DNA of 64,000 nt from Desulfomarina profundi (GTDB lineage Bacteria > Desulfobacterota > Desulfobulbia > Desulfobulbales > Desulfocapsaceae): contig NZ_AP024086.1 in NCBI RefSeq assembly GCF_019703855.1, positions 2,314,501-2,378,500 of the forward strand. Direction: 5' to 3'. The translations under genes were made by a program, and so were the position numbers. The notes under the pieces were generated by a model. The model ran no database searches and was not told the origin of the DNA. It saw nothing but the letters and a program-made list of their open reading frames with translations. Position 1 is the first letter of the stretch, and each line of letters opens with the position of its first letter. This document shows, one piece after another, positions 27,119 to 36,507 of this stretch.

Positions 27119-28790
27119 GAATGAGTTCTCCCCAGTTGGGTGTTTCAAGTTCAATCATATCATCAGCCAGGGGGCTGCGACGAAAGCCTCCATATTCACT
27201 CTCTTTTTCTTCCCATGGAGAAAGAGCAAGCCGTATTTCATCCCCCGGTCGTACAGTGGCCAGTGGCTTCAACTTATTGCTTCTCATTCCCCATCCATAA
27301 ACAAGGGCCTGATCCGGATCAATACGCGTACCATCTCTGTCACGTAAATCAACAAGCTGAAGAGTTATCAGGTTATCAATATACGGCACTGATCCGGGTT
27401 TCGGTGATGAGGAAATTGACGCGACCCGACCAATAACAACTGTGTTTTCTCCATTCTCCACTGCAAAAAACCCGTTATCCAACGGTTCCTGCAGCTCCAT
27501 GGGCAGGATCTTCCAATCACCCGATGAAAGCTCTCTTTCAGAAAACTCCCAGATAACCAGCCGTTTGCCGGCCAACCGGTCGCGCCCCCTGGCAAGATCT
27601 GCGGCAAGCAGCTCTCTTGTGGCATAGGCCCCGGAATCGTTTCTAGCAAGACAATCAACCACCTGCCCGAGATGATAACTGAGATGCTCCGCCAGTCCAC
27701 CGGCAAAGGACCAGTGCAAACCTCTGAACGAAAAAATATTCGTAAAGGAATCGCCCAGTAACAATATGGAATTTTCCGGATCAGCCTTCACGTAAGCGCC
27801 CTCCTCCCCCAGTACCTGATTGACAACAACCTCCTGCTCATTCAACACTGCCACGCTCTCCGGCAGGGTCAGCATGCGGGCGATATCCCCTGAGTTGTGC
27901 ACTGTAACAGGCTGCAACGAAAAATCATTTTTTCCAGGTGAAAGAGTATATGTTTCCTTTATAAAATCTGCCAGTTTCCCGGCAACAGCCTCCATGGCCC
28001 CCGGCTGCCAGTGAGTATCGGATTGCAGAAACGCCCCATCTTTTCTCCGGGAATAGTCTACCAGTACAGCTCCAGCATCAAAAACAGTTATATCTTCCGC
28101 AGACAGTTTTTCCATGAACCGGGACCAGGAGCGATTACGCAGGGGCCGGGAAAACGATTCTGTCGCCACAAGCCGTTCCGGTTCAATACCCGCCTTGACA
28201 GGAACGGGAACCACAAGCAGTTCAATGGACCTGGCCGCAAGCTGGTCTCGGAAATCGATAATGGCTGCCACTGGGTCCGGCTGAACTGCCCTTTCCCATA
28301 TCTCATGGCCCGTTGCACGTTTTTCCAGCTGGTCAGGGTGGAGAAAGGGCTGTCCTGTCAAATAATCAAGCCCCACTGTATAAAACAAAAACCGTGATGT
28401 ATCGTTGCCAACAACCACCTTCTCGTTCCCCTGTCCCAGGTACTGCAGAAAAACATACTGAATCGGTGGAAGAAACAACTTGCGAAGGAAAGACCCCTCT
28501 TCAAGAGAATTTTCCAGCTTTCGCATGTTTTGAATTATTTTTTTATCAAAACGATCAATTTTTTCCGGCAGCGACAATTCATCTCTCTTACCGGGCAGGG
28601 GCTCCGCCAGTTGCAGACGAAAAAACGGTCCGAAGTCTCCACCCCTGTTCAGACCAACCTGTATCAATGGAACCAAACAGATTATCAGGAGAAAAGAAAA
28701 CACCAGAAAAGTGGCTGTATTGCGACTGATATCGGTATACCCAATCTCTTTTCTTGCTCTTTCCTCTCTTGAGAGTCGCTTCTTTATCAT
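27108..28790 (-). CDS. AlgJ/AlgX-like SGNH protein with extra C-terminal domain
   Basis: 560 residues with one N-terminal membrane helix (TATFLVFSFLLIICLVPLIQV). The periplasmic SGNH part shows LLVVPVPVKAGIEP, LQSDTHWQPGAMEA (Asp/His) and SILLLGDSFTNIF (nucleophile Ser), as in AlgJ, AlgX and WssI. About 150 further residues at the C-terminus (from roughly 415) form a beta-rich domain not present in the second copy. It lies 61 bp after the MBOAT gene and overlaps the second AlgJ-like gene by 11 bp. Two paralogues in one locus may acetylate different positions or act in sequence; that is inference. Confidence 0.87.
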   Translation of the reverse strand: MIKKRLSREERARKEIGYTDISRNTATFLVFSFLLIICLVPLIQVGLNRGGDFGPFFRLQLAEPLPGKRDELSLPEKIDRFDKKIIQNMRKLENSLEEGSFLRKLFLPPIQYVFLQYLGQGNEKVVVGNDTSRFLFYTVGLDYLTGQPFLHPDQLEKRATGHEIWERAVQPDPVAAIIDFRDQLAARSIELLVVPVPVKAGIEPERLVATESFSRPLRNRSWSRFMEKLSAEDITVFDAGAVLVDYSRRKDGAFLQSDTHWQPGAMEAVAGKLADFIKETYTLSPGKNDFSLQPVTVHNSGDIARMLTLPESVAVLNEQEVVVNQVLGEEGAYVKADPENSILLLGDSFTNIFSFRGLHWSFAGGLAEHLSYHLGQVVDCLARNDSGAYATRELLAADLARGRDRLAGKRLVIWEFSERELSSGDWKILPMELQEPLDNGFFAVENGENTVVIGRVASISSSPKPGSVPYIDNLITLQLVDLRDRDGTRIDPDQALVYGWGMRSNKLKPLATVRPGDEIRLALSPWEEKESEYGGFRRSPLADDMIELETPNWGELIHDE

Positions 28791-28851
28791 ATCCAGGGAA
28801 CGGTTATTGGAATCATCACTTCAGGGAGCAAGACCATTCTCGAACAGCCTC

Positions 28852-30267
28852 CTAGAAGTTAAAATAGATAAACGGATTATAAGACTGCATACTGAGCACG
28901 GCAACAGAAACCAGCAGGACAAGCAGAACAGTGACGGCCTTAGCAGGCGTGAGTTTTCTCGACCAGTCCCAGCTCTGGGGCATCCACCAGATAACCAGAG
29001 CTCCAGCAGCCATGGCAAACAGGTAGTATGGAGTATAAATCATCCCCTTGAGCAGAAGTGAGGTTTGCGGTACCACGCCAATACCGAACATGGAAGCCAG
29101 ATAATCAAAGGCAATGGTAAAACTGTCCGCCCTGAAAAAGACCCAGGCAATCAGAACCAGGATAAAGGTGACCCCGACACGCAGAAATTTCGGCAGGAAA
29201 AAATAGAGCGGCTTTCTGCCAAAACCCCGTTCCACTCCGAGCAATATTCCATGAAAAGCACCCCATATGACAAAGTTCCAGGATGCACCATGCCACAATC
29301 CCCCAAGCAGCATGACAATGGCAAGGTTTATGGCGGTTCTCGTCGTTCCCCTGCGATTACCGCCAAGGGGAATATACAGGTATTGTTTCAGCCATGTGGA
29401 AAGGGATATATGCCAGCGACGCCAGAATTCGGTGATGGAAGCGGAACGATAGGGAGAGTCAAAATTCTTCGCAAAAACAAAGCCGAACATCAAACCGAGA
29501 CCGATTGCCATATCGGAATAGCCACTGAAATCAAAATAGATCTGAAAACTGTAGGCAACAATACCATACCAGCTGTCAAGCCAGTGCAGGGAACCAGCAG
29601 AAAAAGTGAGATCCGCAATTTTTCCACAGGGATTTGCCAGCAGTACTTTTTTGGCCATTCCCAGGCTGAAAAAGGCAACACCACGGGCAAACTTTTCACT
29701 GGAATGGACCCGGACCGCAAGTTGATCAGCCACCTCCTGGAAACGTATGATCGGCCCGGCCACCAGTTGGGGAAACATGGCCACAAAACAGGCAAAATCT
29801 GGAAAATTCCGAATAGCCCGAGCCTCCCCGCGATACACATCAATGGTATAGCTCATGGACTGGAAAGTATAAAAGCTGATACCCAGGGGTAACAGAAACC
29901 TGAGAACCGGAGCTGGATCGACATCTGCCGCACCCACAAGGGCAAACAACTGATTGTAGGATTCAAGGACAAAACCGGTGTATTTAAAAAATCCAAGCAG
30001 AGAGAGGTTGGAAACAATGGAAACCGACAAGGCAATTTTTCGGCGACTCTCCCGCCCCGTTTCCGAACTGCTTATGATCAGACCACAAAAATAATCCACC
30101 AGGGTTGAAGCAAACATCAACAGGGTAAAAAGCGGATTCGACCAGCCGTAAAAAACGTAACTGATCCCGGTAAGAATACTGTTTTTCCAGCGCACCGGAG
30201 TGCAATAATAAAAAAGAAGACTCAGGGGCAGGAAATAAAATAGAAATATATGGGAGGAAAAAACCAT
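28852..30267 (-). CDS. MBOAT-family O-acyltransferase (AlgI-like)
   Basis: 471 residues with about 11 membrane helices. AlgI-type signatures: FYGWSNPLFTLLM, LPLGISFYTFQSMSYTIDVYRGE, QLVAGPIIRF, FDFSGYSDMAIGLGLMFGF, FWRRWHISLSTWLKQYLYIPLGGNR, and the catalytic His in GGLWHGASWNFVIWGAFHG. By family it carries acetyl groups from a cytoplasmic donor across the inner membrane to periplasmic SGNH transferases, here the two AlgJ-like proteins downstream. It starts 31 bp after the propeller/LamG-like gene. Confidence 0.96.
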   Translation of the reverse strand: MVFSSHIFLFYFLPLSLLFYYCTPVRWKNSILTGISYVFYGWSNPLFTLLMFASTLVDYFCGLIISSSETGRESRRKIALSVSIVSNLSLLGFFKYTGFVLESYNQLFALVGAADVDPAPVLRFLLPLGISFYTFQSMSYTIDVYRGEARAIRNFPDFACFVAMFPQLVAGPIIRFQEVADQLAVRVHSSEKFARGVAFFSLGMAKKVLLANPCGKIADLTFSAGSLHWLDSWYGIVAYSFQIYFDFSGYSDMAIGLGLMFGFVFAKNFDSPYRSASITEFWRRWHISLSTWLKQYLYIPLGGNRRGTTRTAINLAIVMLLGGLWHGASWNFVIWGAFHGILLGVERGFGRKPLYFFLPKFLRVGVTFILVLIAWVFFRADSFTIAFDYLASMFGIGVVPQTSLLLKGMIYTPYYLFAMAAGALVIWWMPQSWDWSRKLTPAKAVTVLLVLLVSVAVLSMQSYNPFIYFNF

Positions 30268-30298
30268 GGAGATATCTGATCAATTATGAAAAAGCGAT

Positions 30299-32368
30299 CT
30301 ATTCCTGCCTGGGTTCTGAAATCAGTGCGTGATCTATCCTGTAATACATTTCCAGATCCGGCTCAAAAATATCCATCATCTGGCGTTCTCCCTCCAATTC
30401 AGGGTGATCATCAAATTTTTCCAGGATAAGGGTCTCCACCTGTTTCCTGTCAGAATATGTTTTGATTATCCTTCTGTCCAGCACTACCCATTCAGCAACA
30501 ACAATTTGATCTTCTGAGTATTGTCCTTCAAGCAGTTTTTTTATCTTATAACTGTTGACCACAAGAGCCCGGCGGTAGGCCCCGAGAGAGTCTGGTGACG
30601 GGATCTCTGTTCTTTCCAGCAGAACCGCTTTCATTTTCAATCGTTTTACCTGTTTTCTCTTCGCTGTTTTCTGTTTGAGCAGAAAGTAGTTACCGGCAAC
30701 TTCCGAGGTTTTTGCGACCCTGTTATAAAGAGCCAAGTTTTCAAAAAGTCCTCCATCCCTGTCACCCGCCATTCCCAAAACCAGATCAGTTTTCGTAAAT
30801 GCATTGAAATCAATAAAAAGATTTTGTTTCCCAAGGCTGATGCCATTGTTGAAGAGTTCAATAATCCGACCGTCATTGTTCACCACCAGGTACATGGGGC
30901 CGTGGGATTTAAAAATATTTCTCCAGCGAACTGTTTTAGAATTGTTCCCGCTAAAAGTTTCTGCAACCAGATCATTCTTTTCCTGCCTGAGACGATAAAC
31001 CGGTTTATTTTCATGAAGAAATGAAACCAGGGTGGCATCGCTGCCAAGGGGAGTATAGAGCAATTCAATGGACATCTGTCCCGAACGGTTGATTGCCTCT
31101 CCAGCCAGTCTGCCGGTCTCACCCGTTTCTCCCCAGCCACCACGGCTCATCAACTGAAGATTCCGGGTAAACAGGGCCTGCCCCCGCAACTGTACACTGC
31201 ACTGCTGAAAACCGACGGGACTGCCGGCAGGCAACTGATTGGTCCCTTTCATATTTTCCCAGACAAACAGTAAATTATCCCTGACTGTCGGCCATGCCTG
31301 TAGATGTTTGGTAGCCACAGCCTGAACCGCATCAGCCAGTCGTGCCTTTTCTCCACCTTCTATCCAGAGATCCGGATAAAAGTCAGCACGACTGTTATCT
31401 GTTACCTGCAACCAGTCCTCTACTGCTTTTGCCCCGGTATCAAGGCGGCCGATAAAGATCTCTACCTTCTCACCTCCACCACCGATCCTGTTGCCACCGT
31501 CCCCCTTTTCGTAGGGGCCGGTTACCACGAAAAACCTGGGGTGATTGCTCCATCTTGGATGATAAATCTCATAACCGTTGACTGCATCCGCACCATTAAT
31601 GGAGACCTTCCAGCTTCCCCCATTTACAACATCATGAATTTGTACATTGCGATGAAGCCCGTCAAAAATCCAGAGCAGTTTGGAGTTATCGGGACTGAGA
31701 GAAGTCCAGCATCCCCTGCCAAGTCTCTGCCATTTTTTATCCTTCATATGCAGTACACCCCCATGGGGCCAGGGGAATAGTCCTCCCAGGATCGTCCCAT
31801 CTTTTGAGAGTTGCATATTTGACCAGGCCATACGGGTTTTATCCCAGACACGTTCTTTCTTTTTCGGATTATCCAGGGAAACCCTGAAAAGAGGTTGGGA
31901 TGTACCGTATTTATTCTCGGGTTGATTACCGTCAAAATAATAAATCCAGGTTTCAGGTTTCCCGGAAAAAAAACTTTTCTCTTCCGCGGGCTCCTGCCAG
32001 ACCTCTACCGCTACACCGGAGCCCAGTTTCGTAACCCGACCACTTTCCCACTCAACCAGGTACATTTGACGGGTTCTGCGATCTGAGAAAACCACATGGC
32101 TGCCATCAGGGGTAAAAAGAGGTTTAAAAAAATTCCCCATGTCAGGCACCAGTGGTCTCTCGCCTTTTCCGTCCAGAGAGTCATATCCATAGAGCATCAA
32201 CTGCAGCCCTCGGGCAAAGGTATCTGCTCCCTTTCCCTGGTCCTGAACCCAGACCAGCCTGGTATGTTTTCCTGTCCACTGCCCGACAACAGAACTGTCA
32301 GCCGACATCGCAAACGTTGAAAACAGTACTAAATAAAGACCAGCCATAAAAATTTTATTCACTGCCAT
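30299..32368 (-). CDS. exported propeller plus LamG-like protein in the acetylation locus
   Basis: 689 residues with a signal peptide (FMAGLYLVLFSTFAMSAD). The N-terminal ~330 residues contain TolB/WD-like blades (LFTPDGSHVVFSDRRTRQMYLV, SLSPDNSKLLWIFDG, YEIYHPRWSNHPRFFVVTG). The middle (about 405-560) resembles a concanavalin/LamG jelly roll (SIELLYTPLGSDATLVSFL, GMAGDRDGGLFENLALYNR). A charged C-terminal domain ends the protein. No catalytic residues are obvious, so a glycan-binding role in polysaccharide export or modification is the best guess. Its start overlaps the end of the hexapeptide acyltransferase gene by 14 bp. Confidence 0.75.
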   Translation of the reverse strand: MAVNKIFMAGLYLVLFSTFAMSADSSVVGQWTGKHTRLVWVQDQGKGADTFARGLQLMLYGYDSLDGKGERPLVPDMGNFFKPLFTPDGSHVVFSDRRTRQMYLVEWESGRVTKLGSGVAVEVWQEPAEEKSFFSGKPETWIYYFDGNQPENKYGTSQPLFRVSLDNPKKKERVWDKTRMAWSNMQLSKDGTILGGLFPWPHGGVLHMKDKKWQRLGRGCWTSLSPDNSKLLWIFDGLHRNVQIHDVVNGGSWKVSINGADAVNGYEIYHPRWSNHPRFFVVTGPYEKGDGGNRIGGGGEKVEIFIGRLDTGAKAVEDWLQVTDNSRADFYPDLWIEGGEKARLADAVQAVATKHLQAWPTVRDNLLFVWENMKGTNQLPAGSPVGFQQCSVQLRGQALFTRNLQLMSRGGWGETGETGRLAGEAINRSGQMSIELLYTPLGSDATLVSFLHENKPVYRLRQEKNDLVAETFSGNNSKTVRWRNIFKSHGPMYLVVNNDGRIIELFNNGISLGKQNLFIDFNAFTKTDLVLGMAGDRDGGLFENLALYNRVAKTSEVAGNYFLLKQKTAKRKQVKRLKMKAVLLERTEIPSPDSLGAYRRALVVNSYKIKKLLEGQYSEDQIVVAEWVVLDRRIIKTYSDRKQVETLILEKFDDHPELEGERQMMDIFEPDLEMYYRIDHALISEPRQE

Positions 32369-33122
32369 CCCCTTTTCTTATCCGAAGCAGCCTGGCCGGA
32401 ACACCTGCGACGACCCCAAAGTCGGGCACATCTTTTGTTACAACAGAGCCGGCACCGACTATCACACCTTTCCCCAGAGTCACACCATCCAGTATGACTG
32501 CTCCGGCACCGATCCAACTCATTGGTCCTATGGAAACGGGTCCGTGGGAACAACCACCCTGATCCATTATCGGCACATCCAGTTCATCATGGTAATATCT
32601 GCCTCCACCGACGTAACAGTTTCCGGCTATAATTGTCGCCTGTCCCACAAAAATTCCTGCGACCGAGGAAAACACGGTATTACACCCCACATCCACCCGA
32701 TTATCCAAAACAACAGGACCTGCTTTTCCCTGGACAACACAGTTTCTGGAAAGAATAACATTATCTCCCAGACGAACACCTTTCTCTCCACTGCCGCTGG
32801 CATCAAGAAACACATAATCATCAATGGCAACACTGTTACCTATCCTGATCTTCCCGGGATGTCGGATCACCAGACCACGTCCGAGAATAAGGCTGCTGCC
32901 GACCTCTTTAAAGAATGAACCGGCAAAGATTTTTCGCATCAGATACCCTGCAGCCCCGCCGAGATTGGCAAGAACTACATGATAAAATTCATACCCCAGT
33001 AATTTCACAAAGGAGACTTCCCCCGCGGCCTTGTTTTTATACCTGGAAAAAGCGGATCCGCCACCACTGTGCAACTGCTCAACCAAGGGAATCTTTTCTA
33101 TTTTTGACTCTTCTGAAACCAT
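32355..33122 (-). CDS. hexapeptide-repeat (LbH) acyltransferase
   Basis: 255 residues from the ATG at 33122 (MVSEESK). The open frame reaches 33164, but those 14 codons come from the end of a repeat element and its flank. Many hexapeptide turns ([LIV]-G-x-x-x-x) are visible: LILGRGLVIRHPGKIRIGN, GVRLGDNVILSRN, GPVSIGPMSWIGAGAVILDG, VIVGAGSVVTKDVPDFGVVA. The catalytic-type His is in IRHPGK. The pattern resembles serine acetyltransferase-like and polysaccharide acetyltransferases that form left-handed beta-helix trimers in the cytoplasm. It opens the acetylation operon and overlaps the next gene by 14 bp. Confidence 0.9.
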   Translation of the reverse strand: MVSEESKIEKIPLVEQLHSGGGSAFSRYKNKAAGEVSFVKLLGYEFYHVVLANLGGAAGYLMRKIFAGSFFKEVGSSLILGRGLVIRHPGKIRIGNSVAIDDYVFLDASGSGEKGVRLGDNVILSRNCVVQGKAGPVVLDNRVDVGCNTVFSSVAGIFVGQATIIAGNCYVGGGRYYHDELDVPIMDQGGCSHGPVSIGPMSWIGAGAVILDGVTLGKGVIVGAGSVVTKDVPDFGVVAGVPARLLRIRKGDGSE

Positions 33123-33157
33123 ATTTTTCTTCTCACTTACGAAACAGACCCTGCTAA

Positions 33158-33270
33158 CCCGCATTTCTCATGAACATTGTGGCAATTTTGATAATAACTG
33201 TAAAATACAAACAGTTAGCCAACTGTTAGAAATTGAACAAAATTTACACAATGTTCATGAGAAATGCGGG
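33158..33270. repeat. 113-bp MITE-like element with perfect 24-bp terminal inverted repeats
   Basis: The two ends are exact inverted copies of each other over 24 bp, starting CCCGCATTTCTCATGAAC. The same tetranucleotide CTAA flanks both sides, consistent with a 4-bp target duplication. The element codes for nothing and lies 35 bp upstream of the start codon of the O-acetylation operon. A second, rearranged copy is at 36272-36507. Confidence 0.85.
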
Positions 33271-33342
33271 CTAAAATGGATACGAATTATAATGTAACTG
33301 ATCACAGGACTAGCAACATCGCTGTATCAAACATCGTATTTA

Positions 33343-33450
33343 TAACAGGTTACAGGGTGCCGGAGATTTTCGCAAGCAGCCCGGCGCAGCGTATTGGTCA
33401 TACGTAAGCAGGGCTGATCGCGGTAAGATTCGGTACCCTGTGACCTGTTA
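33343..33450. repeat. 108-bp inverted-repeat element
   Basis: The outer 20 bp pair with 18 matches (TAACAGGTTACAGGGTGCCG versus TAACAGGTCACAGGGTACCG read from the other end). The central 68 bp is GC-richer than the surroundings. It lies between the MITE at 33158 and the end of the GT-C gene; it may act as a terminator, or be another miniature element. No TSD was seen. Confidence 0.6.
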
Positions 33451-33526
33451 CGAATTAATTATCAACAATCATCTTGACAAGTACTACAGCCGTAAATACT
33501 GCAGTTCCAACAGTTATTGCAGATTT

Positions 33527-35386
33527 TCAGTGAAACACGACTTTAGGGATTCGCAGCAGGGCCTCAAAGATAAAGGCATATACGCCAAGCATATACATGC
33601 AGGTTACCCCCAGAAGCAGAACAGGCTGGTAAATGACCCGGTACGTTCTGGCATACAGAATACCAAGCATAGGAATAATGGGGAAGAGATACCTTCCCTG
33701 GGCCTGAAAATCGACAGTCCAGGAATGGTAAAGGGAAACAGCTATCAGGGCTGAAGACAGGCAAAGTACTGAGAGTGCAAGACCACTTTCCACGACTCCA
33801 CCCCGCAAAAAAATTGATCCGAAAACAAAAACCAGCAAGGCTGCACCTGTCCAGCGCACCAGGTCATAATATGGCAGGGGAGCAGAAATGGTAAAATACC
33901 CGAACACCCCGAATGCGCTCTGGAATGAACGCTCAAACCAACGCTCAACAGTCACCATCTCTTTCAGGGTCGTACCCCTGGCTTTTCGATACAGGGAAAC
34001 ATGTTTATTATGCAATTCAGTGCTCGGTTTATACCATGGATGAGCCCGCTCTTCCTGTAATACCCTTATTTTTTCATTGCGATCAAGACCATTGACGACA
34101 TAGTCGGCTCCCACTCTCATGCCAAACAGAATGAGACCCACAACAGAAATTGCAAGCAGCCTTTTCATGGCTCTTTTCCTCGTCTCCGCAGATAAGGTAA
34201 AAAAGAGCTGTGCTCCAAGGCACAGATAAAAAAAGGCGACAAAAGGGTAATAATTTTTCTTCAGCAGAAAAAGGCACCCCAGAAGACTGCCGAGGAGAAC
34301 CAGACCACAAAGATAGGGACAGCGTCGTTTTTCCAGGAATCGTCGCATAAAACTGGATGGGCTGACAAGCTCACAACCAACAAGAAAAGTAACAAAAAGA
34401 GCAAAAGCATCCGAGTCACAGTAGCTGAAAACATACCAGATCTGCGGTGACAGCAGCAATGGTATTGCTACCAATCTCGCACACCTGCTCCCGACTGTGT
34501 AGAGAAGAATCAAGCCGAAAAGCAGAACATTGAACAGCCTCAGGGAAAAATATTCCGGGATTTTAAATCCTTCCAGCAGCTTATGGAACTTACCTGAAAA
34601 AAAGTAATAGACTTCTCCATTATTCAGTCTGGACACCCCATAAACACTGTAAGTCTGCCGGACAGACTCATCCTCAAGATGGGGCGGTAACCAGTGATCA
34701 TCATAATATTGAGTTGCATAGAGGTGTACATATTCATCGGGGTGGACATTACGCTCACTTATGCCGGCCATGGTGATAATGAGAATCCACGCACCAAAAA
34801 GAAAAAGAGGAACAAAAAGAAAATTACGGGAAAGGTGAGTACCACCCCGATAAACAAGAAAAACAAAAAAACTGATGACCAGAAAGCGAACCGCAACACT
34901 GAAATAAGAAATCCCCCTGTACTCCGGTTGGATACGCAACTCAAAATTCGGGTCTTCCCCGGTTGAGACAACCCTTATTCCATTCCTGTCAATCGTAAAT
35001 TCTTCTATCTGAGCCAGCGGAACCAACTGCCTGAAGTCCCGGGGAGCTGCAAAAACATAAGAAGCGTACCCTTCCTGTTCTATTTTCAGGCGTCGCAGGG
35101 TCGCCTCTCCTTTGTATCGATGTGTATCGATCCGCAGTCGCGCAAGCTTTCCTATGTCCGTCAGAAAAAAACTGTAGTGATTTCTCCCAGGCCGGGCAAT
35201 GACCATGGACATGTGTTCCTCTGAATATGGTTGCCCGGCCCTGGCCCAGTATATTTTAAAATCGGTTTTTTCTGTGACGACAAGATCGACCACCACATGG
35301 GCTGTCTTTATAAAAAACAGATAATACAGTCCCATGGCAAGCAGACACAGGATAAGGATATTCACATACTGCATCCGCCGATTCAT
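33527..35386 (-). CDS. GT-C-like polytopic membrane protein (DUF2142/PMT-like)
   Basis: 619 residues. One N-terminal membrane helix is followed by a periplasmic beta-rich domain of about 130 residues and then about 10-11 helices. The first loop after the second helix carries the acidic motif NVHPDEYVHLYATQYYDD, the position of the catalytic Asp/Glu in GT-C glycosyltransferases that use polyprenyl-phosphate sugars; a long loop with HPWYKP follows later. The best guess is a lipid-linked-sugar transferase or a DUF2142 protein; the exact family is not certain. It lies 122 bp after the exported protein and ends 405 bp before the acetylation operon on the same strand, so it may modify the same polysaccharide. 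Confidence 0.72.
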   Translation of the reverse strand: MNRRMQYVNILILCLLAMGLYYLFFIKTAHVVVDLVVTEKTDFKIYWARAGQPYSEEHMSMVIARPGRNHYSFFLTDIGKLARLRIDTHRYKGEATLRRLKIEQEGYASYVFAAPRDFRQLVPLAQIEEFTIDRNGIRVVSTGEDPNFELRIQPEYRGISYFSVAVRFLVISFFVFLVYRGGTHLSRNFLFVPLFLFGAWILIITMAGISERNVHPDEYVHLYATQYYDDHWLPPHLEDESVRQTYSVYGVSRLNNGEVYYFFSGKFHKLLEGFKIPEYFSLRLFNVLLFGLILLYTVGSRCARLVAIPLLLSPQIWYVFSYCDSDAFALFVTFLVGCELVSPSSFMRRFLEKRRCPYLCGLVLLGSLLGCLFLLKKNYYPFVAFFYLCLGAQLFFTLSAETRKRAMKRLLAISVVGLILFGMRVGADYVVNGLDRNEKIRVLQEERAHPWYKPSTELHNKHVSLYRKARGTTLKEMVTVERWFERSFQSAFGVFGYFTISAPLPYYDLVRWTGAALLVFVFGSIFLRGGVVESGLALSVLCLSSALIAVSLYHSWTVDFQAQGRYLFPIIPMLGILYARTYRVIYQPVLLLGVTCMYMLGVYAFIFEALLRIPKVVFH

Positions 35387-35508
35387 CCATCACCCTCCAC
35401 CCACATATCTATTCAAATTCCCACCTGGAAACCTGTCCGAAAATGTCTTTTCCCTTCAATCGCTCTTCCTGAAAGAAAACGTCTATTCCCGGACAGATTT
35501 CCAGATCC

Positions 35509-36210
35509 TCATATTTTGTCCAGCACAACCTTCCATCGTCCATTTGTTGTTTTCAACAGGATATGTCTGAAATCTTCCCCTTCAAATTCTCCGACATAAT
35601 GGGATCCGGTATCATTTCGGACATGTAGAATTTTGGTTCCTTCTTCAAGAAACCAGGTTCCCCTACCTCTCTTGTGTTCACCTGTACTGACGACAATATC
35701 ATAGATATGGTTGCCAATGGCATAAAAATCATACGTTCCCCTGTAGGTACGATGATCAACCAGGCTCGTTCCGGTTGAACGCCAGACTCCCACCAGCTCC
35801 TCAGAAGTCGGCATGGCTGGTTCATCAGAACTACTGATTCCCCCGCCCAGTGCGGCCGCTGCCACGCCAACCACGGCAACTACCCCCACTCCGAGACCGA
35901 CCTTCTGCAAGGTTGACCATCCTTCCTTTTCTTCACTCTGACCAACAGCTTCCCCACTGGATTCAACCTTGCTTTCTTTCAGTACCGACTCTTTTTCCGG
36001 CAAGGTCGCATCCAGCACAACATCTTTTTTGTGATCCCCAAGAACAGGAACAGATGCCGCCTGTTCGGCAACTTTCATTTGAATTGCCTGAATTTTTACC
36101 TCCTCCGCTGCACATACTGACAACATGGGAGAAAAAGCTACAGCAATTGCCAACAGCAAGACACCAACATACGGGGACAATGTTCCGAAAAGTGTACTAC
36201 GATTTCCCAT
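35509..36210 (-). CDS. exported protein with glycine-zipper helix, unknown function
   Basis: 233 residues. Signal peptide (LLLAIAVAFSPMLSVCAAEE), a charged linker of about 60 residues, a Gly/Ala-rich hydrophobic helix (VGLGVGVVAVVGVAAAALGG, glycine-zipper-like) at about 105-125, then a small C-terminal beta domain (VGVWRSTGTS...RGTYDFYAIG...GRGTWFLEEG) shaped like a lipocalin or DUF-type barrel. I do not recognise the family. It could sit in a membrane through the zipper helix. The start is 61 bp from a nested repeat element on the upstream side. It is probably the first gene of the leftward group that includes the GT-C protein. Confidence 0.65.
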   Translation of the reverse strand: MGNRSTLFGTLSPYVGVLLLAIAVAFSPMLSVCAAEEVKIQAIQMKVAEQAASVPVLGDHKKDVVLDATLPEKESVLKESKVESSGEAVGQSEEKEGWSTLQKVGLGVGVVAVVGVAAAALGGGISSSDEPAMPTSEELVGVWRSTGTSLVDHRTYRGTYDFYAIGNHIYDIVVSTGEHKRGRGTWFLEEGTKILHVRNDTGSHYVGEFEGEDFRHILLKTTNGRWKVVLDKI

Positions 36211-36271
36211 TCGAATCTCCTTTAAAAGACCTGATTACATACGGAACTCAAACTCAACCTGATATTTCCAA

Positions 36272-36507
36272 CCCGCATTTCTCATGAACATTGTGTCAAT
36301 TTAGAGAATGCCCGTAGAATACAAACAATGAGCTAACTCTCAGTGATTGAACAAAATTTACACAATGTTCACCCAAGGTCAGTCCAGGCGACGCCATCTA
36401 CTTCAGTATTTCAGCAGTAAATACAGGTCACTATAAATTACTGCCAGGTAAGTGAAGACTCCGGGGACTTTGAAGCTGACGCCGCCTGAACTGATAGGAA
36501 ATGCGGG
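36272..36507. repeat. composite miniature element: second copy of the 33158 MITE with another palindrome inserted
   Basis: The left part (36272-36371) follows the 113-bp element at 33158, starting CCCGCATTTCTCATGAAC and running to CACAATGTTCA. There the sequence breaks off. About 125 bp follow, with their own paired ends (TCAGTCCAGGCGACGCCA against TCAGTTCAGGCGGCGTCA), before the terminal GGAAATGCGGG appears at 36498-36507. A fragment of the inserted palindrome also occurs at 40159-40206. Confidence 0.75.
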
